Counted from the first letter of the stretch, positions 43,501 through 53,413 are shown. The stretch is DNA of 64,000 nt from Tritrichomonas musculus (GCA_039105265.1 JAPFFF010000004.1:7917501-7981500), one strand, 5' to 3'. Numbers and translations are program-made. Notes: generated from the letters alone by a model not told the origin.

Positions 43501-46500
43501 CATTGAAATTAACTGCCGGCTTCTCACTCCGATTGATTTTTCGTGGCGATTTGTTCTGGCCGTCTTCAGCAGGCGGCAGGACAGGAAGTGGAGCATTACT
43601 AATTTTCGATTGAGAAGCAACTCTTGAAGACGTTGGACGTGTTGAATTTCCACCTGGTTTGACAATCACTGGATTCTTCTTTGAAATCATGTTCAATGGA
43701 GCTGGTGGTTGAATCATTGCTTGTTCTTTTCCATTTTCATTTTCTTGTTGTTGCTGTTGTTGATTGTTTTCATCATTCTCATTTCTTTTCAAAGCTTGTC
43801 TTTCAACGAATTTTGAAATTGCTTTTTTAAGAAGCCTTTTAGAACGACTTATCTGCCTCAAGAAGCCCAAAACAGGAAGTTGAGACGTGTCTTTAATGTC
43901 GACTTTAATGTTAGACATGTCAATCAGTCTGAGCGATCTGTTACCAGCAAAAGCATTGATTCCAATGAATCGCACAGACGAAGGAAGCTTGATTTCATTC
44001 AATTTACAATCAGAGAAAGCATTGTTGCCGATATACTTAGCATTGGTGTCGATCAAATTGACACTCTTCAAGTTATGGCAATTGCAAAACGATGAATCTT
44101 GAATGATTTCAACCGACAAAGGCAATCTTATGTTCTTCAGTCCAGAGAAAGCGAAACAGAACTTCGGTATCTCTTTGATTTTCGTCACTGGCTCGAAATC
44201 GAGTCTTTCAAGGCTCTGGCAATCGATGAAGCATTCGTCACCGATGCTTCGTAATGAGTTTGGAAGATGGACTCTTTTCAGTGCTGTTGAGTGAGCAAAT
44301 GCGCATTCTTCAATGCTGATCAATGAATTATCAGAGAATGAAACCCTTTCTAAATTAGGACCACAAAAAGTGCCACTGTGAACGATATGACAGTCCTCTA
44401 AAACTCTGAATTTTGTCAAATTTCTTGGAACAAAGATAATTGAACCATCCTTGCCGTAAACAGAGTAATTTTTCAAGACTCTGAAGTTTGGATTCGGCTT
44501 GTTCATTATGTAAAGCAATGAAGGCGTATTAATGAAAGCCTTGAACGATAAAGTTTTGAATGTTTTAGGGAGGTTTATCGTTTCAAGTGACAAAGTTCCG
44601 GCGAATGAATAATCTTCAACTTTTTCAAGCTTTGATTTAATTGGAAAAGTCACGGCTTTCAAAAATTGACAACCGTTAAATGTGCTCTTTTTAATTGTTT
44701 TTATTCCAGGAGGAATATTGATCTCAGTGATTGACGTCTCTGCGAATGAAAAACTGCCAAGTTCACTTAATTTTGATTTCTCAATGTCAATGTTAAATGT
44801 TGTCAGTTTTCGACAATATTGAAATGCACCGTTTCCTATCGTTTTGGTGTGATTTGAAAGATTGAATGTTGTCAGTCCTGCCATTGAAAATGCTTCGTCT
44901 CCAATCACTCCACCTTCAAATGAAACTTCTTTCAAATCTCGACATTTGAAGAATGAATGACTTCCAACGATTTTTAATGATTTCGGAAGATCAATCCTTT
45001 CAATTCTTGTGTTTGCAAATCCAAACTCTTCAATTTCCTTTAATTTTGATCCTTCTTGAAATTGCACAACTTTGAGAAAATGACAATTTTCAAATGAATG
45101 TGCTGGGATTTTCTTCACATTTTTAGGAATAGTAATTTCAATCAAATTATAATATCTAAACAAACCTTCTGGTCCAAGATCATTTACCATGCAATTCGTT
45201 CCCCATTGGATCTTCTTAATGTGAGAAATAATATTGAAATTCAATTTTTTAACGTTACTTGGAACACGAAGAATTTCGTTCTCTTTTATTTGGTCATTAT
45301 TTTGATCTTCATTTCCAGCTTTTTTAGAATACAACAAAGAATTGTCAAACGTGTTTGCATAGATCAATTCATTGTTAATAACATAACAATTGTTTTCTGT
45401 GAAGCAGTTCGGATTAACATTATATTTATCTGATGCTGTTATAAAGCAACAGCAAGCAGCATCATCTTCATTGGCTATTCTTGTGTCAATTTCTAAGCCT
45501 TCAAAAGTCATTAAACGTTTATTCAAATAATAAAAGCTTGAATAACATTCAAAATAGAATGAATAAAAATTATCATATATTGTAGCATGATCTTTAAAAT
45601 GTTCAAATAACGATGAAGGAATGACTATCTTTTCGAGTGACAAATCACCTGAAAATGCAAATCTTTCAATTTTAGAAAGTTTTGAATCATTTGAAAAAGT
45701 TATTTTTTGCAAAAATACACAGCCATCAAACGTGAATCCTTTAATTGTTGTTACTCCAGCAGGAATGTTGATCTCAGTAATTGATGTCTCCGAGAAAGAG
45801 TAACTTCCAATTTCACAAAGTTCAGAAAGTTCAATGTCAATGTTAAATGTCGTCAATTTTCGACAATATTGAAATGCACCAGTTTCTATCGTTTTGGTGT
45901 GATTTGATAGATTGAACGTTGTCAATCCTGTCCTCGAAAATGCTTCTTCTCCGATGATTTCTCCTTCAAATGAAACTTCTTTCAATTTATGGCAATCAAA
46001 GAATGAATGACTTCCAATGATTTTCAATGATTTCGGAAGATTTATCTTTTCAATTCCTGTGCTTGCAAATCCAAACTCTTCAATTTCTTCCAATAATGAA
46101 TCCTCATCAAATTGCACAACTTTAAGATAATGACAATGTTCAAATGAATGTGCTGGAATTTTCCTCACAAGCTTAGGAATTGTGATTTCAATCAAATTAT
46201 AATATCTAAACAAACCTTCTGGCCCAAGATCATCAACCATGCAATTCGTTCCCCATTGGATCTTCTTAATGTGAGGAACAGTTTGGAAATTCAATTTTTT
46301 AACGTTACTTGGAACACGAAGAATTTCGTTCTTTTTAATTTGAACGGTTTTTCCAGGTTGCAATTTTTCAGTTAATGATGAATTATCAATTAAATCAGCT
46401 TCAACCAATTCGTTATCTAAAGCATAACATTTATGATTCATGAAGTGTTTAACAGTAGTTTCTTTATCATCCCAAAAATTAACCATTTTTAAAACAAACG

Positions 46501-49500
46501 AAATTTTCTCAATGTTAGCCGTGAAAACATCAGTGATAATTTGATTTGATGTATAGTATTGAACAGGAGATTTATTATTCATTATAAAACTCTCAATATT
46601 AGAATTCGAAAAAGATGACATGTCACATTTTATATTCTTTCCTTTAAATGAAACTTGCTTCAATGATTTGCAATATATGAATGCATTTGGTTGGATGTCT
46701 ACAATGCAATCAAAATCAAGTTCTTCCAAACCACTGAAAGCAAAAGATTCTTCACCGAAAATGATTTCTTTAGGTTTGCTAAGAAAAGTCAACTTTTTCA
46801 AATTATTGCATTTTTTGAATGATGAGTATTCAAAAGTGGATTTTGAAGGAAATTTAATCGTCGAAATTGAAGAACCATAGAATGAATTATCGCCAAATGT
46901 GATCTCATTTGAATAGTTTTCAATCATTGCTAACTTCTCACATCGATAAAATGCGTATTCATCAACAGTTCTCAAATTTGAAGGGAATGTAAACTTCTCA
47001 ATTGCAACTTTTTCAAAGGCACTTTTTCCAATTGTTGTCAATTGACTTGCTTTGCTGATATTAACAACTTTGAGTTCTTTACAATCTCTGAATGCCGATT
47101 CACCAATGGATATCACACTGTCAGGAATTGATATCTCTTCAATTTGAAGATTTTCGAAGACAAAATTTTTAATTTTTGTGAGTTTTGATCCTTCTTCGAA
47201 ATTAATTTTCTTCAAATTTGTGAATGTGAATGCACGGGATTTAATTATTTCTGTTTTTTTTGGAACACTCAATGATTGTGTTGAAAAGTCACAAAAGAAG
47301 AGTTTCTTGCCATTTTCTAAGTAGTATCCATTATTTATTTTTTCAACAGTTCTAACGAAAACTTTATCATCATCTGTTTCTTTTTGCGCTTTATTATAAT
47401 AATGTTCAAAATTATGATATTCAGAATCAAATTTCTTATAAAAATTAAAACTCAAATGGGAATTTTCATTCATCAACATCGTATTTCTAAAATCAAAATG
47501 AGGAAAATATGAATATGACAGTTCTGAACAAGTAAAAAAAGCATTAATTGCTTCTTTATTGCCAAAATTCTTAACAATTAAAATGTTTTCGAGATTATTG
47601 TCAAAAGATGTCCCTTCAAATGTAAACATTACTTTTTCATTAACATTTATTTCACTAAGATTATCGCAGCCTGCAAAAACCCAAGGAATGACTTTATAAT
47701 AAGATGTGAAAGTCACACTTCTAAGTTGCTTGCAGTTACGAAAAGCGTGCTCATAGAAAATAACATCAAGCCGTATTCTCTCTCTGATTATAGGAAATAT
47801 TATGGATTCAATGGCAGTTGATTCAAATGCGCCTTGTAAAATTTGATAAATAATTGCATATTCTGAAAAAGTGACATTTTTAAGGTTTTTACAATTGTAA
47901 AAACATTCTTTTTGGAAATCCCACCTTCCAATTGGAAAATGTAATGATTCAACACCTGAACAAGCAAAGCATCTTTCACCAAAATAAAAATATTTGGTTT
48001 TTTCATTTTTCGGTAAAGTGACTTTTTTTAAATCTTTACAATTTTCGAAGCAACTTTCATTGATTTCTTGTGCCAATAAAGGAATTTTTATTGACTTTAT
48101 TTTTGATCCATAAAATGCTTCATCTGCAAAAGATAGTAAACATGAATCATCTTTGATATTTACATTTGTCAGTTTCTTACAATTTTTGAAACAACAATTA
48201 AGAATGTTATCAAGTGAATTTGGAATGTCAAATTCTTTAATCCCACTGTTTTCAAAGCAGCTGGCACCAAGAAATATAAAAGGCACATCTTGATTTATTT
48301 TAACAGTTGATAAAGATGAACAATTCATGAATGCAAGATGTCCCAAATGCAATTTTCTTGCTGCTTCTGATGAGAATCTCTTCAAATTTGAACAATCTTG
48401 AAAAGCAGAATCATTGACAGAAACATGTTTACTTTGGCATTCAAAACTGATGATGCCTGAATTTTGAAAGGCAGACTTTTTAACCGTCACAAATTGATCA
48501 GTTGAAATTGATATTTTAATTTTCAAATTAACACAATTTTTGAATGAATTAGGACCAAAATATTTAACCGTTTTTGGAACTTCAAATTCTTTCAACGACT
48601 GACAATCAAGAAAGGCTCCCCTATGAATACAGTCAAGCATTGAATTAGAAACATCGACCATTTTAACAACCGCCAAATTTGAGCATTCATAAAACGCGTA
48701 AGGCGAAATTGCTTCTACGGTTGGAGGTATGCAAAATTCGGTTATTTGCAATGCTTGAAAATAAGCGACATCCTTCAATAAACCGCCATTTTTAATTGAA
48801 ATAACTTTTGCCTTTGTTAGAGAAAAGTGACATTTTTTAACCGTCGAAGGAAGGTGAAATTCAGTGACCTGTGTTCCACAAAAACATTCATTTCCAATTT
48901 TCTTGAGAATTGATTCTTCATCGATATTAATTTTTTTCAATTTTTTACAATTCATGAAGCAATAGTCGTCAATTTTTTTGACACTTTTTGGAATTGAAAT
49001 GGTTGAAATACTCGTCTCAGAAAAAGCGAAACTGAGAATTTTGGCCAAATTTGATTCTTCTTCAAAATCAACTTGACTCAATTTTGAACACTTGTAAAAA
49101 CAAGCTATGCCAATTTCAATGACAGTTTTAGGAATTTTTATTGAGGTGATATTTGTACCTGAAAAAGCTGAGTAGCCGATAGACTCAGTCAAATTTCCCA
49201 ATTCAACAGTCTTCAAATTTTGGCAGTGATAAAAGGCGCCGTCATTGATGATTTTAACCGAGTCAGGAATAGTAATGCTTTTAATGCCTGATTCTGAGAA
49301 AGCAAATACAGAAATTTTGTAAAGCTTTGAATTTTTTTCAAAGGAAACTTTTTCAAAGCATTTCATATTGAATGCAAAATTTGAGATGATTTTACAGTTG
49401 CTGCTAATTGTGGCACTTTTCACATTTCTTTCTGCAGCGATCAACTTTTCTTTACTTTTAGTATAAACTACTCCTTTTGTTTTAATATATGATGCATCGC

Positions 49501-50350
49501 CACTTTTTCTGATACTGATCGTTGTCAGTTTTGGAGTGTTGTAAAAACTAAAAAGATTGATGTTTGTCTTGAAAATTTCAAGTTTCTCTACTTGAGTCTG
49601 ACCGAGCATTAACGAGCAGTAATTTTCATCTAATTCTTCTTGATCTAGTTCTTCTTCATCATTTTGATATTGATCAAAGATGATGTCTTTTAAATTACGG
49701 CACATTAAAAAAGAATTTGAATCAATAAATGGTCGAACATTTTTTGGAAGAGCTATCTTCTCTATTTGGGTATTTGAAAAAGTCCTTTTGCCAAGATTGT
49801 TTAGTAAAGGACAGCCATTTTCAAATTCAATTGTTTTTAACGTTTTTGGAAAACAATTTGATCCAATATTTTCGATATGATCTGGAATAATTATAGATTC
49901 GATTTTCGTATCTGTAAAAGCATTGTCGCCTATCGATCTTAGAAAATTTTCGTTGTTGTCATCTTTGAGGAATTGAATTTGATTTAAATAAGGGCATCCT
50001 CCCATAGAATAAGAGTTAATTTTTTGTAAACTAGGAGGAAAAACAATTGAATAAAGATGAGAATAAATATGCATGAAAATTTTATTTGAAATATTTCTAT
50101 CACCATCAACATTTGGAGGAATTGAAAAAGAAAGTGCATTTATTTCTTGAAGTTTGCTATCTTTCGAAAAATTAATTTCATATATATAATCAGAAAAAGC
50201 ATTATGAAAGTAATAGCGAGGAATAATTATAATCTTTTTTAAATCATCTTCAGAAATTTTTTTATCGTAATCATTCACTCTTTCAATGAATTTTGGCTCA
50301 GGCGGAGTGAATTCTGAAACATTTTTGTTCTTGGCTTTGGACTTTTGCAT
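40568..50350 (-). CDS. Giant BspA-type LRR_5 protein, about 3,260 aa
   Basis: The open frame extends to 50515, but there the first codon is TTG; the first in-frame ATG is at 50350 (MQKSKAKNKNV), which I take as the start. Several dozen LRR_5 units of about 23 residues (typical: SFxxCxxLKKVxIPxSVxxIGxxAF) fill most of the protein. A charged, Gln-rich disordered linker breaks the LRRs near 43860-43420. The C-terminal 200 residues (below about 41190) are not LRR; they hold two related basic segments (EKRHFKKYLSSL and RKRHFKEHLSFL) and a Cys/Pro/Tyr-rich end (PGPCYYSCNFLYG). No signal peptide or membrane anchor is seen, unlike surface BspA proteins of trichomonads, so an intracellular location is inferred. 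The stop is followed by A (TAAA). Confidence 0.9.
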   Translation of the reverse strand: MQKSKAKNKNVSEFTPPEPKFIERVNDYDKKISEDDLKKIIIIPRYYFHNAFSDYIYEINFSKDSKLQEINALSFSIPPNVDGDRNISNKIFMHIYSHLYSIVFPPSLQKINSYSMGGCPYLNQIQFLKDDNNENFLRSIGDNAFTDTKIESIIIPDHIENIGSNCFPKTLKTIEFENGCPLLNNLGKRTFSNTQIEKIALPKNVRPFIDSNSFLMCRNLKDIIFDQYQNDEEELDQEELDENYCSLMLGQTQVEKLEIFKTNINLFSFYNTPKLTTISIRKSGDASYIKTKGVVYTKSKEKLIAAERNVKSATISSNCKIISNFAFNMKCFEKVSFEKNSKLYKISVFAFSESGIKSITIPDSVKIINDGAFYHCQNLKTVELGNLTESIGYSAFSGTNITSIKIPKTVIEIGIACFYKCSKLSQVDFEEESNLAKILSFAFSETSISTISIPKSVKKIDDYCFMNCKKLKKINIDEESILKKIGNECFCGTQVTEFHLPSTVKKCHFSLTKAKVISIKNGGLLKDVAYFQALQITEFCIPPTVEAISPYAFYECSNLAVVKMVDVSNSMLDCIHRGAFLDCQSLKEFEVPKTVKYFGPNSFKNCVNLKIKISISTDQFVTVKKSAFQNSGIISFECQSKHVSVNDSAFQDCSNLKRFSSEAARKLHLGHLAFMNCSSLSTVKINQDVPFIFLGASCFENSGIKEFDIPNSLDNILNCCFKNCKKLTNVNIKDDSCLLSFADEAFYGSKIKSIKIPLLAQEINESCFENCKDLKKVTLPKNEKTKYFYFGERCFACSGVESLHFPIGRWDFQKECFYNCKNLKNVTFSEYAIIYQILQGAFESTAIESIIFPIIRERIRLDVIFYEHAFRNCKQLRSVTFTSYYKVIPWVFAGCDNLSEINVNEKVMFTFEGTSFDNNLENILIVKNFGNKEAINAFFTCSELSYSYFPHFDFRNTMLMNENSHLSFNFYKKFDSEYHNFEHYYNKAQKETDDDKVFVRTVEKINNGYYLENGKKLFFCDFSTQSLSVPKKTEIIKSRAFTFTNLKKINFEEGSKLTKIKNFVFENLQIEEISIPDSVISIGESAFRDCKELKVVNISKASQLTTIGKSAFEKVAIEKFTFPSNLRTVDEYAFYRCEKLAMIENYSNEITFGDNSFYGSSISTIKFPSKSTFEYSSFKKCNNLKKLTFLSKPKEIIFGEESFAFSGLEELDFDCIVDIQPNAFIYCKSLKQVSFKGKNIKCDMSSFSNSNIESFIMNNKSPVQYYTSNQIITDVFTANIEKISFVLKMVNFWDDKETTVKHFMNHKCYALDNELVEADLIDNSSLTEKLQPGKTVQIKKNEILRVPSNVKKLNFQTVPHIKKIQWGTNCMVDDLGPEGLFRYYNLIEITIPKLVRKIPAHSFEHCHYLKVVQFDEDSLLEEIEEFGFASTGIEKINLPKSLKIIGSHSFFDCHKLKEVSFEGEIIGEEAFSRTGLTTFNLSNHTKTIETGAFQYCRKLTTFNIDIELSELCEIGSYSFSETSITEINIPAGVTTIKGFTFDGCVFLQKITFSNDSKLSKIERFAFSGDLSLEKIVIPSSLFEHFKDHATIYDNFYSFYFECYSSFYYLNKRLMTFEGLEIDTRIANEDDAACCCFITASDKYNVNPNCFTENNCYVINNELIYANTFDNSLLYSKKAGNEDQNNDQIKENEILRVPSNVKKLNFNIISHIKKIQWGTNCMVNDLGPEGLFRYYNLIEITIPKNVKKIPAHSFENCHFLKVVQFQEGSKLKEIEEFGFANTRIERIDLPKSLKIVGSHSFFKCRDLKEVSFEGGVIGDEAFSMAGLTTFNLSNHTKTIGNGAFQYCRKLTTFNIDIEKSKLSELGSFSFAETSITEINIPPGIKTIKKSTFNGCQFLKAVTFPIKSKLEKVEDYSFAGTLSLETINLPKTFKTLSFKAFINTPSLLYIMNKPNPNFRVLKNYSVYGKDGSIIFVPRNLTKFRVLEDCHIVHSGTFCGPNLERVSFSDNSLISIEECAFAHSTALKRVHLPNSLRSIGDECFIDCQSLERLDFEPVTKIKEIPKFCFAFSGLKNIRLPLSVEIIQDSSFCNCHNLKSVNLIDTNAKYIGNNAFSDCKLNEIKLPSSVRFIGINAFAGNRSLRLIDMSNIKVDIKDTSQLPVLGFLRQISRSKRLLKKAISKFVERQALKRNENDENNQQQQQQENENGKEQAMIQPPAPLNMISKKNPVIVKPGGNSTRPTSSRVASQSKISNAPLPVLPPAEDGQNKSPRKINRSEKPAVNFNEKDFIEEDIDDTIDTAPICFVHDFAFSHSSVKLFNFDLDEYKWFSFFDYCRRIDLFHVNKDIHLSIQKMAKQRANSLSGCLFKIKSLDSQESDFKIPMLIEASARRTMKMLNPFSFMNFHKLTNITLDDSIQVSEIPKFCFAYSRLKEITIPSSVAVISESAFYSCTSLRKVIFSKESNLQEIKNFAFFECKKLLSINLPDKLEIIPKRCFALSGLKSIKLPKSTKIVDSMAFYGCSKLAKVAFNKGIKTLNEYSFANDILLESIELPDSLTTIKSYSFSNCCNLKEVKTTENTNLIEIFNGSFENTIIESLAVNRNAKKLFEPTCVPFLNSITFCKGKPTNFIQNQSGLIFESIKNKPSFYTLLFAPKKLDKLQINKNCFCFSKGLLDDMNNLEKIEVTKEVTDICIYEFPSYNHLRSKVKEIRINSKSSTLGENIFSYFNSLEIVEFNSKMTNLKIFKHAFLSCPNLCKVKIPCSCVSIGEGAFKNCIKLEDVEIDSKSSIEVIKKEAFYNCSSLSSIVIPSSVAMIEEASFMNCSKLEKVEIDEKSELKTIQKNAFRNCTSLTSFVLPSKCSFVGPSCFMDCAKLTSFKYEGSDLSSINCRTFFNCSSLAKIKFTHLTSKSYRSLGDDEEDDDNKYCEEEDENEFYVFNINDEAFMNCSSLKEVVFEDNKKVTKLKTAFIYPPKVAMQWVRKRAFCNCKALTKASFFLIDLGCFDEKAFENCSSLKTIEINSRFWKFLVTENKRRNAFLGTNGQLKIKLLDNGKLTDIPVKIDSKPEKYREKRHFKKYLSSLKKPIIENSIVSEKVDDTKSDKKLNRNYAGLLFYTVEIKNDLEPPKVNDSHRIVSEKPSKKSKKVGKINQEEKKVYKIDKIKRKRHFKEHLSFLNRSFLIWPDLNEKEKNCDAQILHYIKLDQYGICVPKMTEAPGPCYYSCNFLYGTIPIRIGHRCSPLYHQQDTPTEYNYDVPESKIPLII
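44560..46350 (-). repeat. Internal 1,050-bp tandem duplication within the giant LRR gene
   Basis: Blocks at about 45610-46350 and 44560-45300 encode nearly the same sequence, from ILRVPSNVKKLNF through HIKKIQWGTNCMV and SHSFF to the AGTLSLE-like end. The shared anchor GCAATTCGTT lies at 45191 and 46241, exactly 1,050 bases (350 codons) apart. Confidence 0.9.
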
Positions 50351-50864
50351 CCTAATTTGATAGAAATTTGAAAAAACGGTCTCAAAATTTATAAAAATTA
50401 CTGAAAATATTTGAGATAAGCATTCAAAATTTGAATATAATATCGATATTACTGATTCAATATTTTGAAGCTGTTCAAATAAAAATTGTTCAATCTTTAT
50501 AGGAGGAGAAATCAAATAAAAGTTTAAACTCTTTTCTTTTTTTTTTAATTTATCTCCTTATTATTGAAAAGAACTAGAGCAGGTAAAATAGAATCAAAAA
50601 TGATTGATGAATTTGATAGACCTAAAACAAATATGAAGTTATTACAAAATAGTCAACCAAATGCATAAAGATACTTTGCCCAAGGATATATTATCATGAA
50701 AACTTAATTTTGGAGAAAAGTTAAGTAAAAAGACTTATTTTCCAAATGAGACAATAAAAAATTCAAAGATTTTTAAAGATTTTACATACAATTCTTTTGA
50801 ATCTTGAAAACCTATTAGATAACAAAAATTATCTAAAAATTTTAAAAATCTTAGAATTTTATTG

Positions 50865-50954
50865 GAAGTTTCAAAACTCCAAATGTTTAGGGATGTAAAC
50901 TCCACTGTTGGCTAATTGGTTTTTTATTGGAAATCATCAAAATATTATTCAATA
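50865..50954 (+). repeat. Dispersed repeat, copy 1 (71 identical bases, about 90 similar)
   Basis: From 50865 to 50935 the sequence is identical, base for base, to 63168-63238. Weaker similarity continues to about 50954. It contains GTAAACTCCACTGTTGGC. It is non-coding in both places. Confidence 0.95.
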
Positions 50955-51015
50955 GATCAGTAATTTTTGTTGAGATAATCGAAATAATTATCATCTAGAA
51001 TTTTTTTTGATAAAG

Positions 51016-51055
51016 TTGACAACGAAGAGCTTTTAAACGGTCGCTTCGTTATCAA
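51016..51055. repeat. Palindrome with GC-richer core
   Basis: Twelve-base arms TTGACAACGAAG and CTTCGTTATCAA pair with one mismatch around a loop that contains TTTTAAACGGTCG. The core recurs near 63713 and, in variant form, in the palindrome at 53560-53610. Confidence 0.75.
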
Positions 51056-51122
51056 TTTTTTCAACGTTGACCATCCCTGTTTATGACCATAAAAAAAAAA
51101 TATATATTTGCTATGTCAAATC

Positions 51123-52160
51123 CAGGGTTGTCGATCGATGATGATAAATATCGATTATCGGCTCATTATCGATAGTCCGATAATATCGATAAAAATTTGT
51201 TCGATAACCAATAATTATCGATAAATACGTTAAGCAAAACCGCCGATATTTGGTCACTATCGGACGGTTACGGTTCGATATTCTCCGATATTTTATAATA
51301 AAATTTCCATACTTATAAAATTTGGAATTTTATATTTTTAATTGTACTTCAATAGTGCATGCTGAAATAAGCGAAATAAGGTCAGGGTGCATTATATGTC
51401 CAATATAATAATGAGAAGCTAAAAAATCAGGTTTTTGATTAATACATGAAAAGATTATTTTCAAAATTTTTAAAAAAGAACCAATTGGCCAACAAAAAAA
51501 GATTATGATTAAGAACAAAGTTATAAGACGATAATTTCCTCATATCTTCTCAGTATTAAATTATTTCCATATTTGCAAATTAACGAATCTTAATATGTAA
51601 TGAAATATTAATGCAATGCTACTAAAATAATTTGCGTTTTTTTTTATTAAAAGAATATCAAGTCTAAAAATATTTAGAGAAATGGAGAGAATTTTATTAA
51701 TTTACAAAAAGTTATCGTTTTCACTTTTTGATAAATTTAATTATTTTGCCAAAATAAAATTATCTTTATTGATTTTAAATTTTATACTTAAATATTATTA
51801 GAATTATAATATATTACTTATCTTTTATTATAATAAAAGGTAATTTCCTATGAAATATAAAAAATCTTTTTTAATAATTTGATCATTTGTACATACAAGC
51901 TTTTTTATATGTCATTACTTGAAAAAATAACTTTTATATAATTATATAACAATTAAATAGCCATAATTTCTAGTATATATCTTTTCTTTACCTTAAAAAA
52001 GTTAAAAATATCGGACATTATTGGCCATGATAAAAACCGTTTTTATCGATAATGATATTTATTATCGGATAGTATCGGTTATTCTACTCTACTCCCGATA
52101 ATATCGATAATATTGGCAACGTATTTAACCGTTATCGGACACTATCGATAAACATCCCTG
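51123..52160. mobile_element. hAT-type non-autonomous DNA transposon, 1,038 bp, with perfect 8-bp TSD
   Basis: The ends read CAGGGTTGTCGATCG and, inverted, CAGGGATGTTTATCG, the CAGGG(N)TG start typical of hAT elements. The flanking duplication GTCAAATC is perfect at 51115-51122 and 52161-52168; 8 bp is the hAT target-site length. Within 180 bases of each end are many ATCGATA/TATCGAT motifs, probably subterminal transposase-binding repeats. The interior is AT-rich and has no credible transposase; a 62-codon minus-strand frame (51330-51518) is too short to judge. The element is probably mobilised in trans by a full hAT copy elsewhere. Confidence 0.88.
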
Positions 52161-52624
52161 GTCAAATCTAAATTTTATTAAAAAATGATTAAGATATCTC
52201 AAATTTAATGATTTGATGAAGTTGAATAAAATTTAAAATTTTCTAATATTTTTAAATTAGACAAATAGAGGTATTCATGTGGGGAACTCGTCGATAAAAT
52301 TTTATATATAACATTTTATATTTATTTATAATTTATAATTGGATTATATAATGATTTGTATAACTCTGTATACCCCCATTTTCAAGATATGAATTTAAAA
52401 TATTTTTGTGAGTATAAATAACTTTACTTCTGAATTTGTATAGTCAAATAATTTCATAAGTTGAATAATATAAAAAATATTGATAATAGATTTGAGAAAG
52501 AATAGCGTATTGATAAGAAAAAATTGTGAAAATTTTATCAAAATAATAGAAATTATAAATCAAATAAGAAATTAAAAAATTGAATGAAAATATTCAAACT
52601 TCCAATTTTAATTCATTTTTCAAA

Positions 52625-53302
52625 ATGTCGTTATTGCCAACTAATACAACAGAACGATACTATTTAATAGCAAGAGTTCTTCAATCGCTTGACCATAATA
52701 TGAGCAAAACAGCAGATACACTAGGTGTTAGCTTTAATACAGTTAAAAATGTTTCAAAATGGATTGAAGATGGAATGCCTCACAAAAAGCAGCCTGGTCG
52801 CCCCAAAATTCTCAATGAATCAATGAAATACTATATTTGCATAAATACGATGTATAATCCAGAAATTTCATGTGAACAATTGGCGCAAAATATATCACAA
52901 ATTTATAAAGTTGATGTTTCAGATTCTACAGTAAGAAATTGTAGACACAAATATGCCTTTAAATACGGTCCGCGTGTAAGATCACTTTTCTTATCTCCAA
53001 AGAATATTGCTGATAGATTAATTTTTTCAAATTGGTTCATAACTCATCGTTTCAATCATAGAAAACTAATTTTTAGCGATGAGTCGTGGTTCGAACTCGG
53101 TACCCTCAATCATTACGTTTGGAGGATAATGGGGAAACGTGTGGAAAAAGCTCATCCTAAAACCATTCCAGAATTAATTCAAATATTAAATGATGTTTGG
53201 TACAACCAAATAACTTTTCACACAATTAATTTACTTATTGACTCATTTATAACAAGATTAAATAAATGCATTCAGAATAATGGAGGGCAGGTTAGATTTT
53301 GA
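52625..53302 (+). pseudogene. Tc1/mariner transposase with in-frame internal deletion
   Basis: The first in-frame ATG is at 52625 (MSLLPTNTTERYYL). The N-terminal paired helix-turn-helix region (SKTADTLGVSFNTVKNVSKWI, then PGRPK) is followed by KLIFSDESWFELGTLNHYVWR, which holds the first catalytic Asp. The sequence then jumps to HPKTIPELIQILNDVWYNQI and LNKCIQNNGGQ, the family C terminus. The stretch with the second Asp and the third Asp/Glu is missing, so about 225 codons remain where about 340 are normal. The reading frame is kept across the deletion. The protein would bind DNA but not cut it. Confidence 0.85.
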
Positions 53303-53352
53303 TCTAAATTTAATAATGGAGGGCAGGTTAGATTTTGATCTAAATTTAATAA
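53277..53352 (+). repeat. 36-bp tandem duplication at the transposase 3' end
   Basis: TGGAGGGCAGG occurs at 53281 and 53317, and the whole 36-base unit is repeated identically. It includes the last transposase codons and its stop. Confidence 0.9.
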
Positions 53353-53413
53353 AAAGTTAAACTTTCCTATCAAAATTTTTTGATCTAACTTTGATAAGAA
53401 AGTTTAACTTTTT
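53351..53413. repeat. 16-bp inverted repeat, possible transposon terminus
   Basis: AAAAAGTTAAACTTTC (53351-53366) is perfectly inverted at 53398-53413, with 31 bases between. It lies just after the mariner-type transposase and may derive from its terminal repeats, though no matching left end was found. Confidence 0.75.

Larger units (their letters stand above)
50351..51114. other. 5' flank of giant LRR gene and intergenic DNA
   Basis: Part (50351-50515) is open in frame with the LRR gene but lacks an ATG. The rest is AT-rich and contains the dispersed repeat at 50865-50954 and the palindrome at 51016-51055. No gene is seen. Confidence 0.6.

Noticed and set aside
40568-50515. TTG at 50515 as start of the giant LRR gene
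   Set aside because: Non-ATG starts are not expected in this lineage; the first in-frame ATG is at 50350.
51330-51518. 62-codon minus-strand frame inside the hAT element as a transposase piece
   Set aside because: It is too short and lacks the hAT dimerisation motif; any resemblance was weak.
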